Source of the DNA: Flavobacteriales bacterium UBA5081
Lineage (GTDB): Bacteria; Bacteroidota; Bacteroidia; Flavobacteriales_E; Vicingaceae
Direction of reading: 5' to 3'
DNA: 64,000 nucleotides
NCBI GenBank assembly: GCA_002415785.1
Contig: DIAJ01000009.1
Span: 37,365 to 101,364 of the forward strand
Part shown: positions 54,993 to 62,562 of the stretch, piece after piece
Numbering within the stretch: position 1 is the stretch's first letter
How the letters are laid out: each line of letters starts with the position of its first letter
Notes under the pieces: model-generated
Database searches by the model: none
Told to the model about the DNA's origin: nothing
The model's input: only the letters and a program-made list of their open reading frames with translations
Translations under genes and position numbers: made by a program

Positions 54993-55937
54993 CTAAAAAT
55001 GTATAATATCCAAATCTTTATTAGGATGCTTTGAACTCTCTAAAAGCTGAGGAACTGTTGACTGTATGAGTTTTGACAGTTTTCTCATTGCATTCTTCTT
55101 TTGAAGCGGTTGATTGGCTACTAAACTGATTTCTCTCACTGGAATAGGAGCATTAAAGCCTTTGGTTCTTTTTTTGCGCTGAGGCGATAAATTTTTAAAA
55201 TATAGTTCGGGAATTAGTGTAAATCCGCCAAATTGATCACTTAAGTTGATTAAGGTTTCAAAGGAGTTAGCTTTAAATTCTAACTGCTGCTCTTTGAGTT
55301 TTTTTTCTTGAATATCGCAAATGGTTAAACTTTGATTTCTAAAACAATGTCCCTCTTCCAATAACCATATTTGTCCGCCTTTTACGTCTGCCGAACTTAT
55401 GTACTCTTTTTTATTATCATCAACTCCATAAACCATCATGGATTCATAGTATAGAATTACCTCCTCTAAATTGTGATAATCTTCCGGCAGGGGAGTAGAT
55501 AGTATGCCTAAATCAAGTTGACGGTTTTTAAGTTGACTGATTATTTCTTCCGTTGTTAGCTCTATGATTTGTAGTTTTAACTTTGGATTTTCTTTTATGA
55601 AGTCTGCTAAGAAAAGCGGTAGCAATGTGTTTGAAACAGTTGGAATAATTCCCAACCGAAGTTCGCCAACTAATTCTTTCTGCTCATCTTCTTTTAAAGA
55701 TAGAATCTCTTCTTTTTTGTTTAAAATATCTACAGCCAATTGCATAAAGTGAATGCCTTCTTCTGTAGCTTGTATGGGGTGAGCACTTCTGTCAAAGAGC
55801 GAATAGCCAATTTCTTCTTCCAAACGTTTTAACATCGCGCTTAAAGTAGCTTGAGTTACATTGCATTGATCGGCAGCTCTAGCAAAGTGCTTGATCTCAT
55901 GTAAAGCTAAGGCGTATTCTAGTTGTTGAAAATTCAT
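54993..55937 (-). CDS. oxyR: OxyR-type hydrogen-peroxide-responsive LysR regulator
   Basis: The 314-residue protein has an N-terminal winged HTH (QQLEYALALHEIKHFARAADQCNVTQATLSAMLKRLEEEIGYSLFDR) and a LysR effector domain. Two cysteines, C198 and C207 in EEGHCFRNQSLTIC, have the same nine-residue spacing as the redox pair C199/C208 of E. coli OxyR, so a peroxide switch is likely. It is divergent from the peroxiredoxin gene. Its own promoter overlaps an OxyR operator, suggesting autoregulation. Confidence 0.95.
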   Translation of the reverse strand: MNFQQLEYALALHEIKHFARAADQCNVTQATLSAMLKRLEEEIGYSLFDRSAHPIQATEEGIHFMQLAVDILNKKEEILSLKEDEQKELVGELRLGIIPTVSNTLLPLFLADFIKENPKLKLQIIELTTEEIISQLKNRQLDLGILSTPLPEDYHNLEEVILYYESMMVYGVDDNKKEYISSADVKGGQIWLLEEGHCFRNQSLTICDIQEKKLKEQQLEFKANSFETLINLSDQFGGFTLIPELYFKNLSPQRKKRTKGFNAPIPVREISLVANQPLQKKNAMRKLSKLIQSTVPQLLESSKHPNKDLDIIHF

Positions 55938-55940
55938 TTA

Positions 55941-55977
55941 ATAGATTTTGTCTATCAAAAGTATAGAAATATTCGTT
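55941..55977. promoter_or_regulatory. OxyR operator
   Basis: The tetramers ATAG (55941), CTAT (55952), ATAG (55963) and CGTT (55974) sit at exact 11-bp steps separated by 7-base spacers, matching the OxyR site ATAG-N7-CTAT-N7-ATAG-N7-CTAT in three of four quarters. The site lies between oxyR and the peroxiredoxin gene, just upstream of the latter's -33 element and over the oxyR -7 box. Confidence 0.82.
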
Positions 55978-55985
55978 TGTGTCAA
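55956..55985 (-). promoter_or_regulatory. oxyR promoter
   Basis: On the minus strand TTG (55985-55983), a 19-base spacer and TACTTTTG (55963-55956) match the consensus. The -7 box lies inside the OxyR operator, so bound OxyR should block it. Confidence 0.65.
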
Positions 55986-56007
55986 TTGAATTGTAGGTCT
56001 AATTTTG
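55976..56007 (+). promoter_or_regulatory. Peroxiredoxin promoter
   Basis: TTTG at 55976-55979, a 20-base spacer and TAATTTTG at 56000-56007 match the Bacteroidota consensus closely. The operator ends at its -33 edge, the position expected for an activator. Confidence 0.75.
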
Positions 56008-56036
56008 TCTCAGAAATCATTTAAAAATTTAATAAT

Positions 56037-56675
56037 ATGTCATTTGTAGGTAAAAAATTCCCAAATATCAGTGTTAAAGCCATGAACGAAATGGGAGACA
56101 CGAAAGAAATCAACGTATTTGAAGAAGCGAAGAAAAACAATAAAAAGGTATTACTTTTTTGGTATCCAAAGGATTTTACTTTTGTTTGTCCGACAGAGTT
56201 ACATGCATTTCAAGCAGCTTTAAAAGAGTTTGAAAAGAGAAATACCATGGTCATTGGTGCTTCTTGCGACACTCCTGAAGTACATTTTGCTTGGCTAAAT
56301 ACATCAAAAGATAATGGAGGGATTGAAGGTGTAACTTATGATATTATTGCAGATAGCAATAGAAATTTGGCTTCCATTCTCGATATTTTAGATGTTGAAG
56401 AAGTGGAGTATGATGAGAAATTAGATGCCGACTTAATCAAAGGTGATTATGTAACTTATCGTGCCACTTATTTGATCGATGAAGAAGGAACTGTTTTTCA
56501 CGAAGGAATAAACCACATGCCTTTAGGTAGAAATGTGAACGACTTTTTACGACTAATTGACGCTTATTCTCATGTACAAAAGAACGGAGAAGTTTGCCCT
56601 GCTAATTGGGAAGAAGGCAAAGAAGCAATGGCGGAAAATCGAGATGGAGTAATGGATTACCTTAAGAAGAATTAA
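56037..56675 (+). CDS. Peroxiredoxin (AhpC/TSA, 2-Cys)
   Basis: The 212-residue protein has the peroxidatic Cys51 in FWYPKDFTFVCPTELHAFQ and a resolving Cys in NGEVCPANWEEGKEAM near residue 187, as in typical 2-Cys enzymes of the AhpC group. It reduces hydrogen peroxide and organic peroxides. Downstream genes encode a thioredoxin-like protein, which may recycle it, and a DUF6952 protein. Expression is probably OxyR-activated given the adjacent operator and promoter. Confidence 0.95.
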   Translation: MSFVGKKFPNISVKAMNEMGDTKEINVFEEAKKNNKKVLLFWYPKDFTFVCPTELHAFQAALKEFEKRNTMVIGASCDTPEVHFAWLNTSKDNGGIEGVTYDIIADSNRNLASILDILDVEEVEYDEKLDADLIKGDYVTYRATYLIDEEGTVFHEGINHMPLGRNVNDFLRLIDAYSHVQKNGEVCPANWEEGKEAMAENRDGVMDYLKKN

Positions 56676-56707
56676 GAGTTAAGAATTAAAAATTAAAAAT
56701 TAAAAAT

Positions 56708-57022
56708 ATGTATACCGAATTAGAAGAAGATAACTTAGCAGCTAAGCTGCAAGAATCAGATACAGTAATTGTACAATATTCAGCTGGATGGTGTGGAAAC
56801 TGCCGATTAATGAAACCAAAGTTTAAAAGAATGGCCGGTGAGAATGAAAATGCTACTTTTTTAGTGGTGGATGCCGAAAAATTTCCTGAATCCAGAAAGC
56901 TGGCTGATGTAAACAACTTACCTACTTTTGCGGCCTTTAAAGGTGGGGAGTTAGTAAAACAAGTTCAAACCAATAAGGCAGATGTTTTAAAAGAATTGAT
57001 CGATGAAGTTACCGCTAATTAA
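56708..57022 (+). CDS. Thioredoxin family protein (CGNC active site)
   Basis: The 104-residue protein is a single thioredoxin fold with SAGWCGNCRLMKPKF (Cys29 and Cys32) in place of the usual CGPC, and the cis-Pro region NNLPTFAAFKGGE. There is no signal peptide, so it is cytoplasmic. It follows the peroxiredoxin gene by 32 bases of AT-rich leader with repeated AATTAAAA-like units, and overlaps the next gene by 20 bases. A role as electron donor to the peroxiredoxin is inferred from position. Confidence 0.92.
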   Translation: MYTELEEDNLAAKLQESDTVIVQYSAGWCGNCRLMKPKFKRMAGENENATFLVVDAEKFPESRKLADVNNLPTFAAFKGGELVKQVQTNKADVLKELIDEVTAN

Positions 57023-57260
57023 ACATATACACGGTTTTATCCAAGAAAACGATGAGGATTACGTAGAAGAGGCGATAGAGTTATTGGAGCACATTTCAGA
57101 GAGCAGTAGTTTAAAAGATGAAGAGTTAGATGTGTTAGGAGAACTATTGTCGAATCTCTATGGAGCAAAAGTAGTTCATCAGTTGGTAAAAACCGGAATG
57201 ACGGAAAAAGAAGCCGCCAACCTATTTATGAAGCGAGTGTTAGGGGCAATTGATAAATAA
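57003..57260 (+). CDS. DUF6952 family small protein
   Basis: The 85-residue acidic helical protein begins MKLPLIKHIHGFIQENDEDYVEEAIELLEHISESSSLKDEELDVLGELLSNLYG and ends TGMTEKEAANLFMKRVLGAIDK. The sequence fits the small DUF6952 family seen beside peroxiredoxin/thioredoxin genes in Bacteroidota. There are no Cys residues, so it is not itself a redox protein. Its start lies inside the thioredoxin gene (20-base overlap), implying coupled translation. Function unknown. Confidence 0.8.
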   Translation: MKLPLIKHIHGFIQENDEDYVEEAIELLEHISESSSLKDEELDVLGELLSNLYGAKVVHQLVKTGMTEKEAANLFMKRVLGAIDK

Positions 57261-57269
57261 AAGAGTAAT

Positions 57270-57304
57270 CTGCCGGCTTATTAATAGTCGGCAGTTTTAT
57301 TTTT
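57270..57304. terminator. Terminator of the peroxiredoxin operon
   Basis: CTGCCGGCT at 57270-57278 pairs with AGTCGGCAG at 57286-57294 (one mismatch), followed by TTTTATTTTTT. It lies between convergent genes. Confidence 0.75.
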
Positions 57305-57797
57305 TACCCAAACTAATCAAATAAATTACCAATGGAAGGCTCATGAGAACAATGAAAATCCATAAGAAATATCCGCCTAAGCCATTTTGATGTCCCAAAG
57401 CCGTTTGAACTGTTGAATACAAAATATAAGCAAACACAATAGCTACAAGGCTATTTACCAAGCGCAATAATCGGCTGACCTTTTTGTATTGTTCTGCTGC
57501 ATTTTCTGCTGTTATTTTAACCGGATAGTTAAAAACATGCGGATAGCGATTCAGCAAAATAATTCCGATAAAAATGATTGTTCCAACAATGGGGAGCGTC
57601 CACAAAGTAGCTTTGCTTCCATAATTATCGGGCTTACCGTCGGCGCCAAAATGTATGGGAATTTCCGCGGGCAGTTCCGTATAATAAACAGTAGGGTAGA
57701 GCAACATAAAGAAAACGGCAGCAAAACCGATTCCTTCAATTGCATAATCCCATTTGTCTTTGTAGATTTTTATTTTCGGTTGTTTACTTAGATTCAT
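57297..57797 (-). CDS. DUF1648 domain-containing membrane protein
   Basis: From the ATG at 57797 the product is 166 residues: a short cytoplasmic start, a first helix, then VYYTELPAEIPIHFGADGKPDNYGSKATLWTLPIVGTIIFIGIILLNRYPHVFNYP. The LPxxIPxHFxxxGxPDxxGSK block is the DUF1648 signature. Two further helices follow (LVNSLVAIVFAYILY and GGYFLWIFIVLMSLPLVIYLISL). The function is unknown; relatives include SdpI-type immunity proteins. A TTG 12 codons earlier was rejected as a less likely start. Confidence 0.88.
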   Translation of the reverse strand: MNLSKQPKIKIYKDKWDYAIEGIGFAAVFFMLLYPTVYYTELPAEIPIHFGADGKPDNYGSKATLWTLPIVGTIIFIGIILLNRYPHVFNYPVKITAENAAEQYKKVSRLLRLVNSLVAIVFAYILYSTVQTALGHQNGLGGYFLWIFIVLMSLPLVIYLISLGKK

Positions 57798-57839
57798 ACA
57801 TCCAAAAAACTGAAATATTTTTGAATAAGTCAATATGCG

Positions 57840-58820
57840 TTAAAACATTGCAGACAAAATATCTTCTAACGTTATTTTGTGAAAATAGCCATCGATATTC
57901 ACTTTTTCCAATTTTTCTCGAATTTCGTCTTTATCGTGCTTGCAGTTGGTGAGCATTTTCTCAAACTCCTCAATGGGCTTAGAACCGAAAAAGTCGCCGT
58001 AAATTTTAGCTTCTTTAATCATACCTTTTTTTACCTCTAAATTCATTTCTAGTGTTCCGCCTTCTGTGCGTACACCTTGACGGAAATTGTAATTGGGTGA
58101 ATGACCGAAATTCCAATCCCAAGTAGCGTATTTTTCATCGCGAATTTTTTGAATGGCTGCCAAATCTTCTTCCGTAAACTCATAGCGCTTACAGTCTTCG
58201 TGCGTGGCTATAATGTGTTCCATAATCATTTCGGTAAAATCTTCTAAGCTCAATTCTTCCTTTAAATGATCTTTCACATTGGTTACCCTTTTGGGAATGG
58301 ATTTCACCGCTCGGTCTTTGTACTTAAGCGGACTGATTTTTAATGCACCGCTAACGTCTTTCATTTCTGAAGAGTAGAGAATTGTGCCGTGATGCAATAC
58401 TTTGTTCTTAAACACATGTTCTGCATTACCGGAAAACTTTTTACCGTCGATGGTGATATCGTTTCTACCCTCAAATTTGGCGTCGACACCAAGTTTTTGA
58501 AGTACTTCAATAATGGGTTTTGTGTAGCGTTGAAAGTCAACAACCTCGGAGTTTTCACCGGTACGCGTAAAAGAAAAGTTGAGGTTGCCCAAATCGTGGT
58601 AAACAGCACCACCACCGGAAAGTCGGCGAACCACTTTAATGCCTTTTTCTTTTACATAATCCACATTAATCTCCGCCAAGGTGTTTTGATGCTTGCCAAC
58701 AATGATTGCATTGTCGTTTCTCCATAGCATGAAGCAATCTTCTTCTAAGTGTTTAAAAATGTATTCGTCGGTAGCAATGTTAAAATAAGGGTCGGTAGAG
58801 TGATGGTGAATGCAAAGCAT
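57840..58820 (-). CDS. lplA: Lipoate--protein ligase
   Basis: The 326-residue protein has the LplA features: CFMLWRNDNAIIVGKHQNTLAEINVDYVKEKGIKVVRRLSGGGAVYHDLGNLNFSFT (residues 30-90, with the RRLSGGGAVYHD lipoyl-AMP-binding loop), then RNDITIDGKKFSGNAEH with the conserved Lys. A C-terminal accessory domain follows (residues 240-326). It activates free lipoate with ATP and attaches it to 2-oxoacid dehydrogenase and GcvH domains. The length is typical. Confidence 0.93.
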   Translation of the reverse strand: MLCIHHHSTDPYFNIATDEYIFKHLEEDCFMLWRNDNAIIVGKHQNTLAEINVDYVKEKGIKVVRRLSGGGAVYHDLGNLNFSFTRTGENSEVVDFQRYTKPIIEVLQKLGVDAKFEGRNDITIDGKKFSGNAEHVFKNKVLHHGTILYSSEMKDVSGALKISPLKYKDRAVKSIPKRVTNVKDHLKEELSLEDFTEMIMEHIIATHEDCKRYEFTEEDLAAIQKIRDEKYATWDWNFGHSPNYNFRQGVRTEGGTLEMNLEVKKGMIKEAKIYGDFFGSKPIEEFEKMLTNCKHDKDEIREKLEKVNIDGYFHKITLEDILSAMF

Positions 58821-58836
58821 AGTGAAATATTTTTGG

Positions 58837-58844
58837 CAAAGATA
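58837..58844 (-). promoter_or_regulatory. Candidate -7 box of lplA
   Basis: TATCTTTG on the minus strand ends 16 bases before the ATG at 58820. No clear -33 TTG. Confidence 0.4.
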
Positions 58845-58954
58845 GTTGAATAAAGGGAATGACTAATGGAAAATGACTAATGATAATTGACAATGAGCAA
58901 TTAAAAATGGGATACTACAGCAAAAGGGTGTTGTTTGGGTTTTAAATATGCCTC

Positions 58955-59353
58955 TTAATTGTTATTATTCTCCATATAGTTCTGCCATTCAACGATTAGG
59001 TATTTTTCTTTGATTTGTTGACTGTTTTTTTCTTTGAGTTTTAGGAATCCATAATCGTAACAAAAGAGGTATAAGTCGCCTTTGTTATTTTTCCAATAGT
59101 GGGTAAAGTAATTTGGATTGAAACCTTCTTGATGCAGCACTTTTCTCCTAAGAGTTGTCATGCCGTTTCGGTTGTATTTTTTTAGAATTTTTCTATTTCT
59201 TTTCAATTGCCGATCTACTTTCAGGAAAAACTTATCTTTTTCTTGACGCACTTCATATTGGTGTGCTGATTTACAAGCCAGGGAGCAATAGATTTTATCG
59301 GCTCTTCCTTTAATAGGAGCATCACAAATGGGGCAAACTCTTTTTTCGTCCAT
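58955..59353 (-). CDS. Small zinc-ribbon protein, family common in Bacteroidota
   Basis: The 132-residue protein starts with a zinc-knuckle-like CPICDAPIKGRADKIYCSLACKSAHQYEVRQEK (four Cys in CxxC/CxxxC pairs at residues 7, 10, 22 and 26). A basic helix KVDRQLKRNRKILKKYNRNGMTTLRRKVL follows, then an aromatic-rich block FNPNYFTHYWKNNKGDLYLFCYDYGFLKL. The finger plus basic region suggest nucleic-acid binding. I recall such proteins as hypothetical in many Bacteroidota genomes but know no function. It is divergent from the recombinase gene, with 75 bases between them. Confidence 0.75.
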   Translation of the reverse strand: MDEKRVCPICDAPIKGRADKIYCSLACKSAHQYEVRQEKDKFFLKVDRQLKRNRKILKKYNRNGMTTLRRKVLHQEGFNPNYFTHYWKNNKGDLYLFCYDYGFLKLKEKNSQQIKEKYLIVEWQNYMENNNN

Positions 59354-59428
59354 TTTTATTCAAATTTTATTCGCATAATATACGCATAATTCACTATTAC
59401 ATTTTCTTTTTATCTCTAAATATGTAAA

Positions 59429-60568
59429 ATGATTTCAATTACACTCAAGCATTTACTAATTGACGGTAAAAAACAAATTGGTTTGAAATTTACTACTAGT
59501 CGTTTAATTGATAGTATTTTAAAGGGTGTTGACGGTGTAAAGTGGAGTGAAGAGTTTGGGATGTATTACCTTAGAAATACGAAAGAGAATTTCAACTTAA
59601 TTATGGAAACCTTTAGGGGAATTGCATGGATTAATCTTCAGCAGTTTACCGGAAAGTCGAAAGGAAATGGAGAAGGCATCACTTCTTTAAAAGATTTTCG
59701 CTCTCGCAAATTAGCCGTAGGTTGGAGGGCTTGCCCTAAGGTATATTTAGATCAATTGGAACTGGGTCATTATTCGCTTCAAACTGCTCGAACCTATGTT
59801 TCTCTTTTTGAACGATTCATTAATCATTACAAAGGGCTCTCCTTAGTTAAAATCACTGAAAATGAGATTCAGTCTTACCTTTTAATGATTCAGCAAAAAG
59901 GCTGTTCTATAAGCATGATAAATCAAACTATTAATGCTATTAAATTTTATTATGAAAATGTAATGGGTATGCCGAATCGCTTTTATTCCATTGAGCGACC
60001 GAAGAGGAAAAAATTGCTTCCCAAAGTATTGTCTATTGAGGAGATTAAGGTTTTGATTGAAGTAACGAAAAACATTAAACATCGATGTATTATTTCATTG
60101 TTGTATTCAGCCGGTTTAAGAAGAGGTGAGTTATTGAATTTAAAGATAACGGATATTGATAGTCATCGAATGGTCATCCACGTAAGGGAAGGTAAGGGAT
60201 CGAAGGATCGGATTACTGTATTAAGCGATTATTTGTTAAAAGAGTTGAGAGCCTATTATAAAATTTATCGACCTAAGGAGTATTTGTTTGAAGGAGCACA
60301 TCAGCGGAAATATAGCGGCACGAGTGTATGTAAAATTTTGGAAAAAGCAGCACGAAAGGCAAAACTGAAGAAAAAGATACACCCACATATGCTTCGTCAT
60401 AGCTTTGCGACCCATTTGCTAGAAAGCAATACAGACTTGAGGTACATACAAAGTTTGTTAGGCCATTCAAGTGTAAAAACCACTGAGCGTTATGCACATG
60501 TGGCCAAAAAAAACCTTGAAGGCATTAAAAGTCCTTTGGATTCATTATTTTTGAAGCAACAGACATAA
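59429..60568 (+). CDS. Tyrosine recombinase at the head of the cassette array (integron-integrase role)
   Basis: The 379-residue protein has an extra N-terminal domain (about 1-75, MISITLKHLLIDGKKQIGLKF onward), a SAM-like core-binding domain (about 105-190) and a catalytic domain. Catalytic residues are Arg231 in LYSAGLRRGELLNL, a Lys in REGKGSKDR, His320 and Arg323 in HPHMLRHSFATHLL, His in LGHSSVKTTERYAHV and the nucleophile Tyr355. The segment between RAYYKIYRPKEYLFEG and HPHMLRH is short: I do not see the extra stretch with an ALERKYP-like motif that marks classical IntI. Thirty-six bases after its stop the first cassette begins, in the same orientation. Integration and excision of cassettes is inferred from context. 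Confidence 0.88.
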   Translation: MISITLKHLLIDGKKQIGLKFTTSRLIDSILKGVDGVKWSEEFGMYYLRNTKENFNLIMETFRGIAWINLQQFTGKSKGNGEGITSLKDFRSRKLAVGWRACPKVYLDQLELGHYSLQTARTYVSLFERFINHYKGLSLVKITENEIQSYLLMIQQKGCSISMINQTINAIKFYYENVMGMPNRFYSIERPKRKKLLPKVLSIEEIKVLIEVTKNIKHRCIISLLYSAGLRRGELLNLKITDIDSHRMVIHVREGKGSKDRITVLSDYLLKELRAYYKIYRPKEYLFEGAHQRKYSGTSVCKILEKAARKAKLKKKIHPHMLRHSFATHLLESNTDLRYIQSLLGHSSVKTTERYAHVAKKNLEGIKSPLDSLFLKQQT

Positions 60569-60575
60569 GGTAGAT

Positions 60576-60595
60576 AAAACACACTAGTGTGTTTT
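60576..60595. promoter_or_regulatory. 20-base perfect palindrome between recombinase and cassette 1
   Basis: AAAACACACTAGTGTGTTTT is fully self-complementary and lies 8 bases after the recombinase stop and 9 bases before the first crossover core. It could be a recombinase or regulator binding site within the attI-like region, or a weak terminator. Confidence 0.6.
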
Positions 60596-60613
60596 AGCCA
60601 ATTGTTAGCCCAC
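60596..60613 (+). other. attI-like insertion junction
   Basis: The core GTTAGCCCAC at 60604-60613 has the G/TT cut form of the later junctions. Its ten bases are the exact reverse complement of the end of cassette 1 (62419-62428), so the cassette appears to have been joined here. The left side (AGCCAATT) does not resemble the attC right arms, as expected for a primary attachment site. Confidence 0.7.
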
Positions 60614-60633
60614 ATTAAAAGAAACGACAGAGA

Positions 60634-62427
60634 ATGAATTTTACAGACAGAATAAAACCAACGGACAAGGGAATTACAACCTATCTTGACGAACTGAAAA
60701 ATCAGAATTACCAAATTCCGACTTTCCAAAGAGACGTAGTTTGGGAAGAAGAAAATGTTAAAAAACTGTGGGACAGTATCTACAAGTTCTACCCTCTTGG
60801 GAGCATCTTAGTTTGGAAAACCGATTTAAAACTGCAAAATCACAGACAAATTGGTGGACATAAAATAGCTGACGAGCATTTTACAAGAAGTGAATATCAA
60901 TACTTACTTGACGGACAGCAAAGAACAACTTCACTTCTAACTTCTCTGTACGGTGGACAAATTGAAGGTCGTGATGGTTTCAACCCTTCCCTATACATTG
61001 ACTTGACAATAGAGAGTGAAGACGAAACTGATGATGAAAGCTACAAAAAGCGATTCCTATATTGGAACGAAATTGACGACAGAGATGGAGCTTTCAAAAG
61101 GAATATCGGTAGGAAGAAAAAATATGATGACGGTCTAATTGTCAAACTCCTTGACGTAAAGCAAAACTTTGAGACGATTCAACAAAAAATTGTCAACCAT
61201 CCAGATGTTGCTCAACAGTACAATCATCCTTATTGGGTAGAACTTAGAAAAGTTCAGCAGGTTCTAAGTAACTACCGTATTTCATTTATAGAATTAAAGG
61301 GTATTAAAGTCGCAGAAGTCTGCCAAATATTTGAACGAATAAATCAAGCAGGAAAACCACTTGACATCTTTGATATTGTCGTTGCAAAAACATTTAGACC
61401 TAAATCTGAGACTGATAAAGGCTTTTACCTCAGAGACCTAATTGATGATTTTAAAAAAGTCAATAACAGTAATTATCTGCAAATTGACGATTTCGACTAT
61501 CTCCAAATAATTGCTGTTCTAATTCGTGAAAACATTGAAAATTCAGGCATCCATAACATTACGCCAAGATATTTAAATGACATCAAAACGGAACAAATAG
61601 AAAGTATTTGGGATTCTGCTAAAAAGGCAATTCTCAAAACATTTGATTTCTTTGAGAATACCCTAAACTTAAAAGGTCCTCAACTTATTCCATATCGTTA
61701 TTTCTACCTAACGGTTGCAAACTACTTCTACAAAAACGCTACTCCTAACTATGATTTTTTGAAAAAATATTTTTGGTTCCATTCGTTGCACAGAGACGAT
61801 TTACTCAGTAATACAGGAGACATCAATCAACACATAAGTCTTTTGAATGGAGAGAAGTATGATAATGAACAAAGGTTTGGCAGATTCCTAATAGACAAGG
61901 ATACTTTAAGAAAATCATCATATAGTTCAAAAGGACGAATTTCAAGAGCAATTCTATCGCTTTACTCTCACAAATGTCCAAAAGATTGGAAGTACACAGA
62001 TAGAAACGTAAACGTTGACAATTTTTTCTTTTCAACAGACAAGCCAAATCTGCATCATATTTTCCCGACTAACTACATTTCAAACAACAGGGCAGACAAT
62101 CAGCTCGACAATAACAGTTTAATGAATATTGCATATCTCACACAGTTGACAAACTTGGAGATTAGCGACAAGAATCCGTTAGAATACATCAAGGAATACG
62201 ACCAGAACCCAAATTTTGAAAGTGTTATCGACTCTCATCTGCTCCCAAAACAAATCCTAACTTGGGCGAGAATGGACGAAATGCCGTCAAATGCTCTTGA
62301 CCAATTTATGGAAGAACGGGTAGAACTTGTAGTTGAAGAATTGAAAAGACAATTAAGTGGAATTAACATAGAAGTAATTGATACTGTGGAGAAAGAATCG
62401 ATTGAAGAAAATGAAAACGTGGGCTAA
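60634..62427 (+). CDS. Cassette 1: DUF262/HNH (GmrSD-like) protein, candidate defence nuclease
   Basis: The 597-residue protein has a DUF262 (GmrS-like) domain with YQIPTFQRDVVWEEENVKKLWDSI (residues 26-49), YPLGSILVWK and the nucleotide-binding motif YLLDGQQRTTSLLTSLYGG near residue 92. The C-terminal half ends in an HNH-like DUF1524 motif, LHHIFPTNYI ... LDNNSLMNIAYLTQLTNLEISDKNPLEYIKEY (about residues 473-525). Proteins of this design include the type IV restriction system GmrSD, which cuts modified phage DNA; the target here is unknown. The stop codon (62425-62427) lies inside the downstream attC core. I see no promoter of its own. Confidence 0.9.
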   Translation: MNFTDRIKPTDKGITTYLDELKNQNYQIPTFQRDVVWEEENVKKLWDSIYKFYPLGSILVWKTDLKLQNHRQIGGHKIADEHFTRSEYQYLLDGQQRTTSLLTSLYGGQIEGRDGFNPSLYIDLTIESEDETDDESYKKRFLYWNEIDDRDGAFKRNIGRKKKYDDGLIVKLLDVKQNFETIQQKIVNHPDVAQQYNHPYWVELRKVQQVLSNYRISFIELKGIKVAEVCQIFERINQAGKPLDIFDIVVAKTFRPKSETDKGFYLRDLIDDFKKVNNSNYLQIDDFDYLQIIAVLIRENIENSGIHNITPRYLNDIKTEQIESIWDSAKKAILKTFDFFENTLNLKGPQLIPYRYFYLTVANYFYKNATPNYDFLKKYFWFHSLHRDDLLSNTGDINQHISLLNGEKYDNEQRFGRFLIDKDTLRKSSYSSKGRISRAILSLYSHKCPKDWKYTDRNVNVDNFFFSTDKPNLHHIFPTNYISNNRADNQLDNNSLMNIAYLTQLTNLEISDKNPLEYIKEYDQNPNFESVIDSHLLPKQILTWARMDEMPSNALDQFMEERVELVVEELKRQLSGINIEVIDTVEKESIEENENVG

Positions 62428-62556
62428 CATTGTATAAGCGTAATGCGGGCTGAACTGCTAAAAATATGCTTTTTACTCTTAATAAACTTTGCGGGTGGGC
62501 GGACAGTAAATCGCTCCGAAATCCCGCACTACGCTTATACTTGACCGTTGTAGCAC
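62419..62556 (+). other. attC-like site 1 (after the DUF262 cassette)
   Basis: Left core GTGGGCTAAC (62419-62428), left arm 62431-62449, right arm 62523-62541, right core GTTGTAGCAC (62547-62556, belonging to cassette 2 after its G). The arms pair over 17 of 19 positions, including GTATAAGCGTA and TGCGGG. A 73-base variable region separates them. Confidence 0.8.
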
Positions 62557-62562
62557 ATTAGC

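Noticed and set aside
59429..60568. Calling the recombinase a classical IntI
   Set aside because: The catalytic residues fit any tyrosine recombinase, and the IntI-specific insert is not visible between the Lys and HxxR regions. Only the cassette context supports an integron-integrase role.
60634..62427. A larger multi-gene restriction or BREX-type island
   Set aside because: No methyltransferase, helicase or other defence partner is present; the DUF262 protein stands alone in a cassette.
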